Shown piece after piece: positions 8,281 through 17,241 of a stretch of 64,000 nt of DNA; positions within the stretch are counted from its first letter, which is position 1; every line of letters begins with the position of its first letter. Where the stretch lies: contig JADCLI010000019.1 of NCBI GenBank assembly GCA_016803235.1, forward strand, positions 37,114 to 101,113, given 5' to 3'. The stretch is from Pimelobacter simplex. Lineage in GTDB: Bacteria > Actinomycetota > Actinomycetes > Propionibacteriales > Nocardioidaceae. The notes beneath the pieces were generated by a model that worked only from the letters and a program-made list of their open reading frames with translations, ran no database searches and was not told where the DNA came from. Made by a program: the position numbers and the translations under genes.

Positions 8281-8350
8281 TTCCGTTCGATCGACCGGTT
8301 CGAGGGGTTGTTGGACCAAGAAATCCCTCAAGCCGATCGATCGAACGGAA
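8281..8350. repeat. 70-nt hairpin, probable dps terminator
   Basis: Arms 8281-8310 and 8321-8350 match at 25 of 30 positions, the outer 14 (TTCCGTTCGATCGA) perfectly, around a 10-nt loop that is itself self-complementary (TTGG/CCAA). It lies between dps and the P450 operator. There is no T-tract, so it may be a terminator, an mRNA stabiliser or a small insertion. Confidence 0.6.
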
Positions 8351-8361
8351 CGAGGGACTGG

Positions 8362-8409
8362 ACAGATCAGCCGACATGTCTCACTCTTGGGACATGTCGG
8401 CTGAACTGT
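8362..8409. promoter_or_regulatory. Operator-like palindrome overlapping the P450 start
   Basis: Perfect 14-bp arms (TCAGCCGACATGTC at 8367-8380, GACATGTCGGCTGA at 8391-8404) extend to 19 bp with one mismatch (8362-8380 and 8391-8409) around TCACTCTTGG. Each arm holds the self-palindrome GACATGTC, 18 bp apart. It contains both candidate P450 start codons. The second gene of the operon is a TetR regulator, which probably binds here and represses its own operon. Confidence 0.7.
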
Positions 8410-9596
8410 TCCACGGCTACCGGCCGGGCGGCGGCGCAGCGTGGCGCGACCCGTGGGCGTCGTACGCCTGGCTGCGCGACCACGACCCGGTCCACCACGT
8501 GGTGCCGCCGCGGCGCCCGGACGCCGACTACTTCGTGCTGTCGCGCCACGCCGACGTGCTGGCGGCCGCGGTCGACGTGGCGACGTACTCCAGCACGCGT
8601 GGGCTCACCGTCGAGTACGACGAGCTCGAGCGGATCGGCCTGGTCGACAACCCGCCCTTCGTGATGACCGACCCGCCGGTGCACACGACCTTCCGCCGGC
8701 TGGTCGCGCGCGGCTTCACGCCGCGCCAGGTGCGCGAGCTCGAGCCGGTGGTGCGCGCGTTCGTCGCCGACCGCCTCGACGCGCTCCGGGCGGCCGGCGG
8801 CGGCGACGTGGTCGCCGAGCTGTTCAAGCCCCTGCCGAGCCTGGTCGTCGGCCACTACCTCGGCGTCCCGGTGGAGGACCAGCCGCGCTTCGACGACTGG
8901 AGTGGCGCGATCGTCGCAGCCAACGTCGCGGGTGAGGGGGCGCTCGCGGCGGCCGACGCCGCGAGCGCCACGACCGAGCTGATGACCTACTTCGCCGACC
9001 TCGTCGAGCGCCGGCGCCGCGACCCGGGGGAGGACACGGTCTCCCAGCTGGTGATGGCAGGGACCGACCTGCTGGAGATCCTCGCCTTCGTCTTCACCAT
9101 GGTCGCCGGCGGCAACGACACCTCCACCGGCGCGCTCGGCGGCGCGGCCCAGCTGCTGGCCGCGCATCCCGAGCAGCGCGCCCTCCTCGCCGGCTCGCCC
9201 GATCTGGTCCCCGACGCCGTCGAGGAGCTGCTCCGGCTGACCTCGCCGGTGCAGTGCCTGGCCCGCACGGCCACCCGTGACGTCGAGCTGCACGGCACCA
9301 CGATCCCGGCCGGGCGCAAGGTGCTGCTGCTGTACGCCGCCGGCAACCGCGACCCGCGCAGGTACGGCCTCGACGCCGACCTGCTCGACGTGCGCCGCCG
9401 TCCGAGCCAGGTGCTCAGCTTCAGCCAGGGCCACCACCACTGCCTGGGCGCGGCCGCCGCGCGGCTGCAGATCACCGTCGCGCTGGAGGAGCTGCTGGCC
9501 CGCATCCCCGACTTCGCCGTCGACGAGGACGCGGTCACCTGGGCCCCCGGGCCGTACGTCCGTCGCCCGCTCTCGGTGCCACTGGTGGTCTCGTGA
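8394..9596 (+). CDS. Cytochrome P450 (second in window)
   Basis: 400 aa from the ATG at 8394 (MSAELFHGY). An in-frame ATG at 8376 would add MSHSWD. Both lie inside the operator palindrome and neither has a clear ribosome site. The haem loop is SFSQGHHHCLGAAAARL with C350 as ligand, the I-helix motif is GGNDTS, and the K-helix has VEELLRL. It is a soluble monooxygenase needing external redox partners. The stop overlaps the GTG of the TetR gene, making a two-gene autoregulated cassette: the TetR ligand is likely to be the P450 substrate or a related molecule. Family-level similarity to the P450 at 1160 is modest. Confidence 0.93.
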   Translation: MSAELFHGYRPGGGAAWRDPWASYAWLRDHDPVHHVVPPRRPDADYFVLSRHADVLAAAVDVATYSSTRGLTVEYDELERIGLVDNPPFVMTDPPVHTTFRRLVARGFTPRQVRELEPVVRAFVADRLDALRAAGGGDVVAELFKPLPSLVVGHYLGVPVEDQPRFDDWSGAIVAANVAGEGALAAADAASATTELMTYFADLVERRRRDPGEDTVSQLVMAGTDLLEILAFVFTMVAGGNDTSTGALGGAAQLLAAHPEQRALLAGSPDLVPDAVEELLRLTSPVQCLARTATRDVELHGTTIPAGRKVLLLYAAGNRDPRRYGLDADLLDVRRRPSQVLSFSQGHHHCLGAAAARLQITVALEELLARIPDFAVDEDAVTWAPGPYVRRPLSVPLVVS

Positions 9597-10108
9597 GCTG
9601 GGTCGACCGTCGTACGCCCGCAGTGGAGCGGATCCTCGACGCCGCGGGCGAGCTCTTCGCCGAGCGCGGCGTCGACGCCGTGGCGATGGGGGAGATCGCC
9701 GGGGCCGCGGGCTGCTCGCGGGCCACGCTCTACCGCTACTTCCCGGACCGGCCGGCACTGCAGCTGGCCTTCGTGCAGCGTGAGGCCGTGCGGGTCGGTG
9801 GCCTGGTCGCCGCCGACGCGCCCACGACCGTGACCGAGGCCGTCCTCGCGGCCCTGCGCCACGTGCGGGCCGCGCCGACCCTCGCGGCCTGGTTCCGGGA
9901 GCCCGACGCCGGTCGTACGGCGGACCTCGCCCAGGGGTCCGAGGTCGTCGAGGCGCTCGGCCTCACCATGGCGCCCGACCCCGAGGCCGCCCGGTGGCTG
10001 GTGCGGGTGATCGTCTCGCTGCTGACGGTGCCCGGCGGCGACGCGGCCGAGGAGCGGCGCCTGGTCGAGCGGTTCGTGGCGCCGGTGATCGCCCTGAACG
10101 CCCCCTGA
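9593..10108 (+). CDS. TetR family transcriptional regulator
   Basis: 171 aa from GTG, which overlaps the P450 TGA (GTGA). The N-terminal helix-turn-helix spans about residues 12-55: the AVERILDAAGELFAERG helix, then IAGAAGCSRATLYRYFPDR as recognition region. The C-terminal ligand domain is short and Ala/Leu-rich. Translational coupling to the P450 and the 19-bp-arm palindrome at the operon start make an autoregulated local repressor the best reading. Confidence 0.9.
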   Translation: MSWVDRRTPAVERILDAAGELFAERGVDAVAMGEIAGAAGCSRATLYRYFPDRPALQLAFVQREAVRVGGLVAADAPTTVTEAVLAALRHVRAAPTLAAWFREPDAGRTADLAQGSEVVEALGLTMAPDPEAARWLVRVIVSLLTVPGGDAAEERRLVERFVAPVIALNAP

Positions 10109-10159
10109 GCCGTCCCTGGTCCTGCCCCGACCCTCCCCGCCGCGCGTCCCGTCGCCGCC

Positions 10160-10165
10160 TACGGT
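10160..10165 (+). promoter_or_regulatory. -10 hexamer TACGGT deciding the ABC1/UbiB start
   Basis: TACGGT ends 7 nt before the GTG at 10173. The alternative GTG at 10164 would lie within this hexamer, so 10173 is favoured. Confidence 0.45.
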
Positions 10166-10172
10166 GGGGCGC

Positions 10173-12134
10173 GTGGGAGCACTGGTCTGGGTGTACACCG
10201 TGGTCATGACCCTCGTCCTGGCCGCCGGCCTCGGCGCGGTGATCCGCCGCATCCTCGGTGCCCGGGTGGGCTGGCTGCGCACCCTCGTGGTGGCCTGGAT
10301 CGCCCTGCTGGTGGGGGTCCCGATCACGGGCAGGCTCGCCGTGGCGGCCGGGGTCGGCACCGAGACCGGGAGACTGACCACGTCCCAGGGCACGGCGGTC
10401 GCGTTCCTCCTCGTCAGCTGCCTGTGGGTCTTCGCGGCCGCTCTCGGCGTCGTGATGCTGCTCGAGGTGCTGGTCCCGTCGGGCACGGTGCCCGGGCCGC
10501 GCGAGGCCGTCGGCCGGTTCCGCGCCTGGCTGCGGCGCACCCGCCGCTACCTCCAGATCGGCCGCGCCGCCACCGGCTCCGGGCTCAGCGCCGTGCTGCG
10601 CGGCGGTCCCGGGTCGGCCGCCTTCGGGCCGGCCCTCGCGTCGGTGTTCAACAAGTCGGGCGTCACCTTCGTCAAGCTCGGACAGATCCTCGCCACCCGC
10701 GACGACCTGCTCCCCGCGGAGACCACGCGCGCGCTCGCGACGCTGCAGTCCGACGCCGACCCGGAGCCGTACGACGCCGTCGCCACCACCATCGGGGCCG
10801 ACCTCGGCGACGAGCCGGCCGCCCTGTTCGCGACCTTCGACACCGACCCGCTCGCCGCCGCCTCGGTGGCCCAGGTGCACACCGCGACGCTGCACGACGG
10901 CCGCGAGGTCGTGGTCAAGGTGCAGCGCAGCAGGGCCCGCCGGCAGGTCGAGGTCGACACCGACATCCTGGTCCGGCTGGCCCGGACCGCCGAGCAGCGC
11001 TGGCCGTGGGCCCGCGACATGGGGGTGTCACGGCTCGCCGCCGGTCTCGCCCAGTCGCTGCGCGAGGAGCTCGACTACCGGATCGAGGCGGGCAACACCG
11101 CCGCCGGTGCGGCCGCGCTGCGGGACCGGCCCGACATCGTGGTCCCGGCGGTGGACGCGGCGCTGAGCAGCCGCCGGGTGCTCGTGATGGACCGGCTGCA
11201 CGGCGTGCCCCTCTCGGCGGGGGAGGCCGCCGTCGCCGGGCTCTCCCGCGAGAGGCGGGTCGAGCTCGCCGACACCCTGATCGGCGCCCTGCTCGACACC
11301 GTCTTCGTCGCCGGCGTCTTCCACGCCGACCTGCACCCCGGCAACATCCTGGTCCTCGACGACGGCCGGGTCGGGCTGCTCGACTTCGGCGCCGTCGGGA
11401 TCCTCGACAGCGAGACCCGGCAGCTGCTCGCCCTGCTGCTGTTCGCGATCCTCAGCGACGACGCGGTCTCCGCCGTCGACGCGCTGATCCTGGCGTTCGA
11501 CGTGCCCGACGACCTCGACGTCCCGCTGCTGCGCCGCGAGCTCGGCCGCGAGATCGCCGCACTGCAGCTGCAGACCACGATCGGTGGCGACACGTTCACG
11601 CGGATCTTCGCCGTCCTGCGCCGCCACGGGATCGGCGTCCCCGGCGACGTGGCCGCCGCCTTCCGCACCCTGACCTCGGTCGAGGCCGCGATCACCCTGC
11701 TGGATCCGGGCAGCAGCCTGCTCCAGTCGGCACGCGCCCAGCTCCCCTCCCTGCTCCAGCGGCTCGCCGCGCCCAAGCGGGTCGCGGCCCAGGCGGTCAG
11801 CCAGGCGGGGGTCGTCGCCGCCATCGCCCGCCGGCTGCCCGAGCGCGTCGAGCACCTCACCAGTGCGCTGGGGGACGGCTCCTTCACCGTCCGCACCCGT
11901 GCCTTCGGCGACGCCGACGACCGGGCCTGGCTGCGCGACCAGGTCAACAACGGCCTGGCCGCGGCCTTCGGCATCACCGCGTGCATCCTCGCGGTCGTGC
12001 TCGCGCTCAACGGTGGTGGGCCCCAGCTGACCGAGGAGCTCTCGCTCTTCGGCCTGCTGGGACTCGCGTTGGGGTTCTGCGGAGTGACGCTGGCGCTGCG
12101 GGTGGTCGTGCGGCTGTTCCAGCGTCGGGAATAG
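10173..12134 (+). CDS. ABC1/AarF/UbiB atypical kinase-like membrane protein
   Basis: 653 aa. Three hydrophobic segments lie in the first 90 residues (VYTVVMTLVLAAGLGAVI, LVVAWIALLVGVPI, FLLVSCLWVFAAALGVVML), followed by the UbiB core and two C-terminal membrane helices. Core motifs are VKLGQILATRDDLLP (the KxGQ element), SVAQVHTATLHDGREVVVKVQ (the nucleotide-site region with its lysine), HADLHPGNI (catalytic loop) and LLDFGAVG (metal-binding DFG). UbiB-type proteins are ATPases that help isoprenoid-quinone or other lipid biosynthesis at the membrane. N-terminal membrane helices plus a C-terminal pair are seen in actinobacterial members. It converges on the sulfatase gene with an 11-nt gap and no evident terminator. 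Confidence 0.9.
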   Translation: MGALVWVYTVVMTLVLAAGLGAVIRRILGARVGWLRTLVVAWIALLVGVPITGRLAVAAGVGTETGRLTTSQGTAVAFLLVSCLWVFAAALGVVMLLEVLVPSGTVPGPREAVGRFRAWLRRTRRYLQIGRAATGSGLSAVLRGGPGSAAFGPALASVFNKSGVTFVKLGQILATRDDLLPAETTRALATLQSDADPEPYDAVATTIGADLGDEPAALFATFDTDPLAAASVAQVHTATLHDGREVVVKVQRSRARRQVEVDTDILVRLARTAEQRWPWARDMGVSRLAAGLAQSLREELDYRIEAGNTAAGAAALRDRPDIVVPAVDAALSSRRVLVMDRLHGVPLSAGEAAVAGLSRERRVELADTLIGALLDTVFVAGVFHADLHPGNILVLDDGRVGLLDFGAVGILDSETRQLLALLLFAILSDDAVSAVDALILAFDVPDDLDVPLLRRELGREIAALQLQTTIGGDTFTRIFAVLRRHGIGVPGDVAAAFRTLTSVEAAITLLDPGSSLLQSARAQLPSLLQRLAAPKRVAAQAVSQAGVVAAIARRLPERVEHLTSALGDGSFTVRTRAFGDADDRAWLRDQVNNGLAAAFGITACILAVVLALNGGGPQLTEELSLFGLLGLALGFCGVTLALRVVVRLFQRRE

Positions 12135-12145
12135 CCCGGGAGCGG

Positions 12146-14485
12146 CTACTGGGCGACCAGCACCGCCTGCACCTGGTCCTCCAGCGGCGGGGTGAGCGCG
12201 TCGGCGCCGGTGACGATCTCGACGCGCTGGATCACCCCGGTGAACCGGTAGCCGTCGCGGGTGCCGTAGTCGTCGGTGACCGGCGTGCCGCGGTCGACGC
12301 CGACGTCGAGGGTCTGGTCCATCGAGAACATGCCGGCCAGCGAGCGCTCCAGCCGGCCTCGTCCCACCTCGGAGCCGTCCAGCACGAGGGTCACGTCGGC
12401 GCCCTTGCCGAGGCCGCCGCCGTCGTACGCGAACCGCAGCTCGGCGACGTGCTCGCCCTCGCTCAGGGGCATCGACGACCGCACGTGGGTCCAGTCCACG
12501 GCCGCGTAGCTGTAGGCCCAGGTGAGGACGCCCTCCTTGACGTAGAGCGACCAGCCGCCGAAGTAGCCGCCCTGCGCGACCAGCACCCCGCGCGCGCCCG
12601 GGCCGCCCGTGAACACCGCCCGGACCAGGTGCGAGGCGTTGCGGACGACGGGTACGGCGTCGTCGCGCAGGCGTCCCGAGGCCGGCCCGAGCACGATCGA
12701 CTCCGGGGGAGCGGGGCGGCTGCCGGCGGAGCGGGCGAAGACCAGCTTGTCGTCCATCGGCAGCACGTGGTTGCGTCGCGCCTCGGCCAGGAACAGCTCC
12801 TGCAGCGCGGCCAGCCGCTCCGGCTCCGCGTCGGCCAGGTCGACGGCCTGGGTCCAGTCGGTGGTGGTGTCGTACAGCTCCCAGCGGTCGTCCTCGAAGC
12901 GCGGCGTCTCCTCGAACCGCGGGTGCCACGGGGCCTTGTGGGCGGCCACCGCGGTCCAGCCCTGGTGGTAGATCCCGCGGTTGCCGAACATCTCGAAGTA
13001 CTGCGTGGTGTGCCGCTCGGCCGCGTCCGGGGCGTCGAAGGAGTAGGCGAAGGAGACGCCGTCGAGAGGCGCCTGCTCCACGCCGTCGATGGTCTCCGGC
13101 ACCGGCACACCGGCCACCTCCAGCAGCGTCGGCAGGACGTCGTTGACGTGGTGCCACTGGTGCCGCACCTCGCCGCGCGCGCGGATGCCGGCCGGCCAGT
13201 GCACGACCAGGCCGTTGCGGGTGCCGCCGTAGTGCGAGGCGACCTGCTTGGTCCACTGGTACGGCGTGTCCATCGCCACCGCCCAGCCCGCGGGGTAGTG
13301 GGGGTAGGTGTCCGGTCCGCCCAGCTCGCCCGGCCGCTCGGCGATGAACCGGGCGATCCGCTCGGGGTCCTCGTCGATCCCGTTGAAGTGCAGGCCCTCG
13401 TTGAGGGTGCCGGCGTCGCCGCCCTCGGCGGAGGCGCCGTTGTCGCCGAGGATGTAGAGCACGATCGTGTTGTCCAGCTCGCCACGCTCGCGGAGCGCCT
13501 CGACCACCCGCCCCACCTGGGCGTCGGTGTGCTCCGCGAACGCGGCGTAGAGCTCCATCAGGTGCTGCCCGGTCTCCCGCTCGAGGTCGGAGACCTCGTC
13601 CCAGTGCGGGACGCCGGGCGTCCAGGGAGCCAGCTCCGCGTCCGGCGGTACGACGCCGAGCTGCTTCTGCCGCTCGAGGGTGAGCTCGCGCTGGCGGTCC
13701 CAGCCGTGCGCGAACTCCCCGCGGTAGCGGTCCCGCCACTGCGCCGGCACCTGGAACGGCGCGTGGGTGGCGCCGAAGGCCAGGTAGCAGAACCACGGCT
13801 TGTCCGGCGCGTGTCGGCGCACGTCGCCGGTCCAGGCGATCGCGCGGTCGGCCAGGTCCTCCGAGAGGTGGTAGCCCTCGGCGGCGGTGCGGGGCGGGTC
13901 GACGAAGGTGGTGCCGTCGACCAGGGTCGGTTCGAACTGGCTGGCCTCGCCGCCGAGGAAGCCGTAGAACCGGTCGAAACCCTCGCCGGTCGGCCATCGG
14001 TCGAACGGCCCGGCGGCGGTCTGCTCCCACGGCGGGGTCTGGTGCCACTTGCCGAAGGCGCCCGTGCTGTAGCCGTTCCCGCGCAGGATCTGGGCGAGGG
14101 TGCCGGCGCTGCGGGGCCGCTGACCGTCGTACCCGGGGGCACCGGTGGAGATCTCCATGACCGTGCCGACGCCGACGGCGTGGTGGTTGCGACCGGTCAT
14201 CAGCGCCGCCCGGGTGGGGGAGCACAGCGCGGTGGTGTGGAAGCGCGTGTAGCGCAGGCCCTCGTCCGCGAGCTCCTCGGCGACCGGCGTCCGGCACGGG
14301 CCGCCGAAGACGGACGGCGCTCCGAAGCCCATGTCGTCGAGGAGGACGACGAGGACGTTCGGCGCGCCCTCCGGGGCGTCGAGGCGCTCGCGCAGGGGGA
14401 GCGGTGCGACCTGGTCGCGGGCGTCGAGCTCGGCGTCGAAGGACGCGCGGTCGCGGTGGAAGGGCAGGTGGGTGCGGTCGGTCAT
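12146..14485 (-). CDS. Type I arylsulfatase
   Basis: 779 aa. The sulfatase signature CSPTRAALMTGRN places the formylglycine precursor at C88, with P90 and R92 completing C-x-P-x-R. Metal ligands D50 and D51 are in VLLDDMGFG, and a second metal motif is ILGDNGAS. Length and the C-terminal beta-rich domain (about 600-779) fit the long PRK13759/AtsA-type arylsulfatases. No signal peptide is visible, so it should hydrolyse sulfate esters in the cytoplasm after import. C88 needs conversion to formylglycine, and the enzyme that does this is encoded directly upstream on the same strand. The substrate class is inferred from context. Confidence 0.93.
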   Translation of the reverse strand: MTDRTHLPFHRDRASFDAELDARDQVAPLPLRERLDAPEGAPNVLVVLLDDMGFGAPSVFGGPCRTPVAEELADEGLRYTRFHTTALCSPTRAALMTGRNHHAVGVGTVMEISTGAPGYDGQRPRSAGTLAQILRGNGYSTGAFGKWHQTPPWEQTAAGPFDRWPTGEGFDRFYGFLGGEASQFEPTLVDGTTFVDPPRTAAEGYHLSEDLADRAIAWTGDVRRHAPDKPWFCYLAFGATHAPFQVPAQWRDRYRGEFAHGWDRQRELTLERQKQLGVVPPDAELAPWTPGVPHWDEVSDLERETGQHLMELYAAFAEHTDAQVGRVVEALRERGELDNTIVLYILGDNGASAEGGDAGTLNEGLHFNGIDEDPERIARFIAERPGELGGPDTYPHYPAGWAVAMDTPYQWTKQVASHYGGTRNGLVVHWPAGIRARGEVRHQWHHVNDVLPTLLEVAGVPVPETIDGVEQAPLDGVSFAYSFDAPDAAERHTTQYFEMFGNRGIYHQGWTAVAAHKAPWHPRFEETPRFEDDRWELYDTTTDWTQAVDLADAEPERLAALQELFLAEARRNHVLPMDDKLVFARSAGSRPAPPESIVLGPASGRLRDDAVPVVRNASHLVRAVFTGGPGARGVLVAQGGYFGGWSLYVKEGVLTWAYSYAAVDWTHVRSSMPLSEGEHVAELRFAYDGGGLGKGADVTLVLDGSEVGRGRLERSLAGMFSMDQTLDVGVDRGTPVTDDYGTRDGYRFTGVIQRVEIVTGADALTPPLEDQVQAVLVAQ

Positions 14486-14526
14486 GGGGTTTTCCGTTCT
14501 GTTGGTGAGGTCATCGAGCAGCCCCA

Positions 14527-14627
14527 GAGTTCGTCGAGTGGGAGCGAGCGCCAGCGAGCGACGTATCGAGACGTCTCAGCTGCGTCTCGATACGCCCTCG
14601 GCCAGCGCCTCGGGCTGCTCGACGAGC
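14527..14627. repeat. Dispersed REP-like repeat, copy 1
   Basis: Contains GAGTTCGTCGAG at 14527-14538, GAGCGAGCGCCAGCGAGCGA, and a perfect 12-bp stem CGTATCGAGACG (14562-14573) / CGTCTCGATACG (14583-14594) with a 9-nt loop. It lies between the sulfatase and FGE genes, and its right half encodes the last residues of FGE (14576-14627). Other copies are at 53011 and 60378. Confidence 0.75.
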
Positions 14628-15580
14628 TCGACGGGGAGGGAATTGCCGCACCGGAAGCCGATGTTCGCGGACGCCGAGTCCGGGGTGTTGCCGGTGCGGG
14701 CGGCGACCCGGTAGCGGTTGCAGTAGGAGTCGTGGCACAGGTAGGAGCCGCCGCGCATGACGCGGTGGGTGCCGTGAGCGGGGCCGCGCGGGTCCTCGCC
14801 CGGGGAGGTCGCGTAGTAGCTCGGGTCGAACCAGTCGGCGCACCACTCCCAGACGTTGCCGACGGTCTGGAAGAGCCCGTACCCGTTGGGCCGGTAGGAC
14901 TTCGCCGGCGCGGTGGTGAGGTGGCCGTCGTCGAGGCTGTTGGCGACCGGGAAGTCGCCCTGCCAGACGTTGAGCCGCCAGGCGCCCCCGTCGTGCAGCT
15001 CGTCGCCCCAGGGGAACCGGCGGCCCTCCAGCCCACCGCGGGCGGCGTGCTCCCACTCGGCCTCGGTCAGCAGCCGCTTGCCGGCCCACCGGCAGTAGGC
15101 CTGCGCGTCGTTCCACGTCACGTGCACGACCGGGTGGTGCGGCAGGTCGCCGATCGAGGAGAGCGGACCGGCGGGGTGGCGCCAGTCGGCGCCCTTGACC
15201 GCGACCCACCACGGCGTGGTGTCGAGCCGGTGCAGCACGTCGGCCCGGGAGGCCTCGACGGCGAGGTGGAAGACCGCCGAGACGCCGAGCTGCTCGGCCT
15301 CGGTGACGTGGCCGGTCGCCTTCACGAACCGGGCGAACGCCACGTTGGTCACGGCCGTCTCGTCGACGAGGTACGGCGCCAGCCGCACCTCGTGCACCGG
15401 GCCCTCGCCGTCGCCGGGTGCGCCGTCGCCGAAGGGGTCCCCCATGGCGAAGGTGCCGCCCGGCACCGCCTTCTGGCCACGGGTCTCGCGGCCCTCGGCG
15501 GTCGGCCGGTACGGTGCGACCGGTCCGATCGCGAGCAGGTCGCCCTGGGCGACGCTGCCCGCGCAGCAGGCTCCGCTCAC
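14576..15580 (-). CDS. Formylglycine-generating enzyme (sulfatase-modifying factor)
   Basis: 334 aa from a GTG overlapping the upstream ATPase stop (GTGA). It has the complete FGE-sulfatase fold: a PGGTFAMGD start, the core NVWEWCADWF, then MRGGSYLCHDSYCNRYR. C282 and C287 match the copper-binding catalytic pair of aerobic FGE, so this is an active-type oxidase rather than a mere structural homologue. It converts the cysteine of C-x-P-x-R in sulfatases to formylglycine using O2; the obvious client is the downstream arylsulfatase. The final residues (VEQPEALAEGVSRRS) are encoded by a dispersed repeat and lie beyond the conserved FRCGN end of the domain, so they are probably an acquired tail. 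Confidence 0.95.
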   Translation of the reverse strand: MSGACCAGSVAQGDLLAIGPVAPYRPTAEGRETRGQKAVPGGTFAMGDPFGDGAPGDGEGPVHEVRLAPYLVDETAVTNVAFARFVKATGHVTEAEQLGVSAVFHLAVEASRADVLHRLDTTPWWVAVKGADWRHPAGPLSSIGDLPHHPVVHVTWNDAQAYCRWAGKRLLTEAEWEHAARGGLEGRRFPWGDELHDGGAWRLNVWQGDFPVANSLDDGHLTTAPAKSYRPNGYGLFQTVGNVWEWCADWFDPSYYATSPGEDPRGPAHGTHRVMRGGSYLCHDSYCNRYRVAARTGNTPDSASANIGFRCGNSLPVELVEQPEALAEGVSRRS

Positions 15581-17241
15581 GACGCCAGCTCGCGCACCCG
15601 GCGCCCGCCGCGGCGGGCCGGGTCGGGCACGGGGACGGCATCGAGCAGCCGGCGCGTGTAGTCCGCCTCGGGCTGCGCGAACACCCGGCCCACCGGGCCG
15701 GACTCGACCAGCTGGCCGGCGCGCAGCACGGCCACCCGGTCGGCCACCTGGTGCACGACCGCCAGGTCGTGGCTGATGAACAGGCAGGCGAACCCGAGCC
15801 GCTCCTGCAGGTCCCGGAAGAGCTCGAGCACCCGCGCCTGCACCGACACGTCCAGTGCACTGGTCGGCTCGTCGGCCACCAGCAGCGCGGGCTCCAGGGC
15901 CAGGGCACGGGCCAGGGCGATCCGCTGCCGCTGGCCGCCGGAGAGCTCGCGGGGCCGGCGCTCGGCGTACGACGCCGGCAGCTGGACCGCCTCGAGGAGC
16001 TCGGCCACGCGCGCGTCCCGCTCGGCAGGGGTGCCGACGCGATGGATGTCGAGCGGCTCGCGGATGCTCGCGCCCACGGCGTAGCGCGGGTCCAGCGAGG
16101 CCTCCGGGTCCTGGTGCACGAACGCCAGGCCGCGGCGCAGGTGCCGGCGCTCCGCGCGCGGCGCCGCGAGGACGTCCTCACCGCGCAGCAGCACCTGTCC
16201 CTCGGCGAGCGGGACCAGGCCCGCGGCCAGCCGGCCGAGCGTGGTCTTGCCGGAGCCCGACTCGCCCACGAGCCCGACCACCTCGCAGGACGCGACGGCG
16301 AGCGAGACGTCCGTGATCGCGGGGAAGGCCCGGCCGCGGCGGCTCGAGCCGTAGCGCACGTGGACGCCACGGAACTCGACGGCCGGCAGCTCCTGCGCCG
16401 CCGGGGCCGCCGCCGGGGCCGCCGTGGGCTCGACGACGCTGTCGAGCTCGGGCAGCCGCAACACCGAGGCGAGCAGCGTCCTCGTGTACGGCTCACGCGG
16501 CTGGGCGAACAGCGCCCGGGTCTCGCCCTCCTCGACGACGTTGCCTGCCTGCAGCACGACGACCCGGTCGGCGATCTCCGCGACCACGCCCATGTTGTGG
16601 GTGATCAGCACGATCGCGGTGCCGGTGCGCTCGCGGATCCGGTCGAGCAGGCGCAGGATCTCGGCCTGAACGGTCACGTCGAGCGCGGTGGTGGGCTCGT
16701 CGGCGAGCAGCACGTCGGGCTGGTTGGCGAGGGCGAGTGCGAGGACCACACGCTGCTTCTGCCCGCCCGAGAGCTGGTGCGGGTACGACGCCAGGCGGCG
16801 CTCCGGCTCGGGGATCTCGACCGCGCGCAGCAGCTCGACCGCCCGCTCGGTGGCGGCCTTCCGCGACGTCGTGCCGTGCGCGCGCAGTGCCTCGCGCAGC
16901 TGCCAGCCGATGGTGCGGACCGGGTTGAGCGCGGTCTGCGGCTCCTGGAACACCATCGCGATCCGGGCCCCGCGGATCCGGTTGAGGTCCGCCTCGGGGA
17001 GGCCGAGGATCTCCTCGCCGTCGTACCGGATCGATCCGGTGGCCCTGGCTCCCGGCGGCAGCAGGCCGAGGACCGCGCGGGCGGTCATCGACTTGCCCGA
17101 CCCGGACTCGCCCACCAGGGCGAGGATCTCGCCGCGGCGCAGGCTCACCGACACGTCCTCGACCGCGGGCCGGGGGTGGGTGAAGGAGATGGCGAGGTGC
17201 TCGATCGTGAGCACCTCCTCGGTGGAGTGGAGATCAAGCAC
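15577..17241 (-). CDS. Dual-domain ABC transporter ATPase, peptide/nickel type (DppD-DppF fusion)
   Basis: 554 aa with two complete nucleotide-binding domains. Each has Walker A GESGSGK(S/T), a family signature (LSGGQKQRV; LSGGQRQRI) and Walker B LLADEPT(T/S)ALDV. The join at about 270-285 is Ala/Pro-rich. Fused DppD-DppF ATPases are common in actinobacteria and drive importers with two Dpp-type permeases and one SBP_bac_5 binding protein, all encoded upstream. The GTG start overlaps the permease stop by 8 nt. In this locus the cargo is likely a sulfate ester or other organosulfur compound, an inference from the linked sulfatase, FGE and dioxygenase. Confidence 0.93.
   Translation of the reverse strand: MLDLHSTEEVLTIEHLAISFTHPRPAVEDVSVSLRRGEILALVGESGSGKSMTARAVLGLLPPGARATGSIRYDGEEILGLPEADLNRIRGARIAMVFQEPQTALNPVRTIGWQLREALRAHGTTSRKAATERAVELLRAVEIPEPERRLASYPHQLSGGQKQRVVLALALANQPDVLLADEPTTALDVTVQAEILRLLDRIRERTGTAIVLITHNMGVVAEIADRVVVLQAGNVVEEGETRALFAQPREPYTRTLLASVLRLPELDSVVEPTAAPAAAPAAQELPAVEFRGVHVRYGSSRRGRAFPAITDVSLAVASCEVVGLVGESGSGKTTLGRLAAGLVPLAEGQVLLRGEDVLAAPRAERRHLRRGLAFVHQDPEASLDPRYAVGASIREPLDIHRVGTPAERDARVAELLEAVQLPASYAERRPRELSGGQRQRIALARALALEPALLVADEPTSALDVSVQARVLELFRDLQERLGFACLFISHDLAVVHQVADRVAVLRAGQLVESGPVGRVFAQPEADYTRRLLDAVPVPDPARRGGRRVRELAS

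Noticed and set aside
10424-15661. A 5.2-kb stop-free frame on the plus strand across the UbiB, sulfatase and FGE genes
   Set aside because: Arg/Pro/Ala-rich translation, no domain pattern, fully antisense or out of phase with well-supported genes; a normal result of very high GC content.
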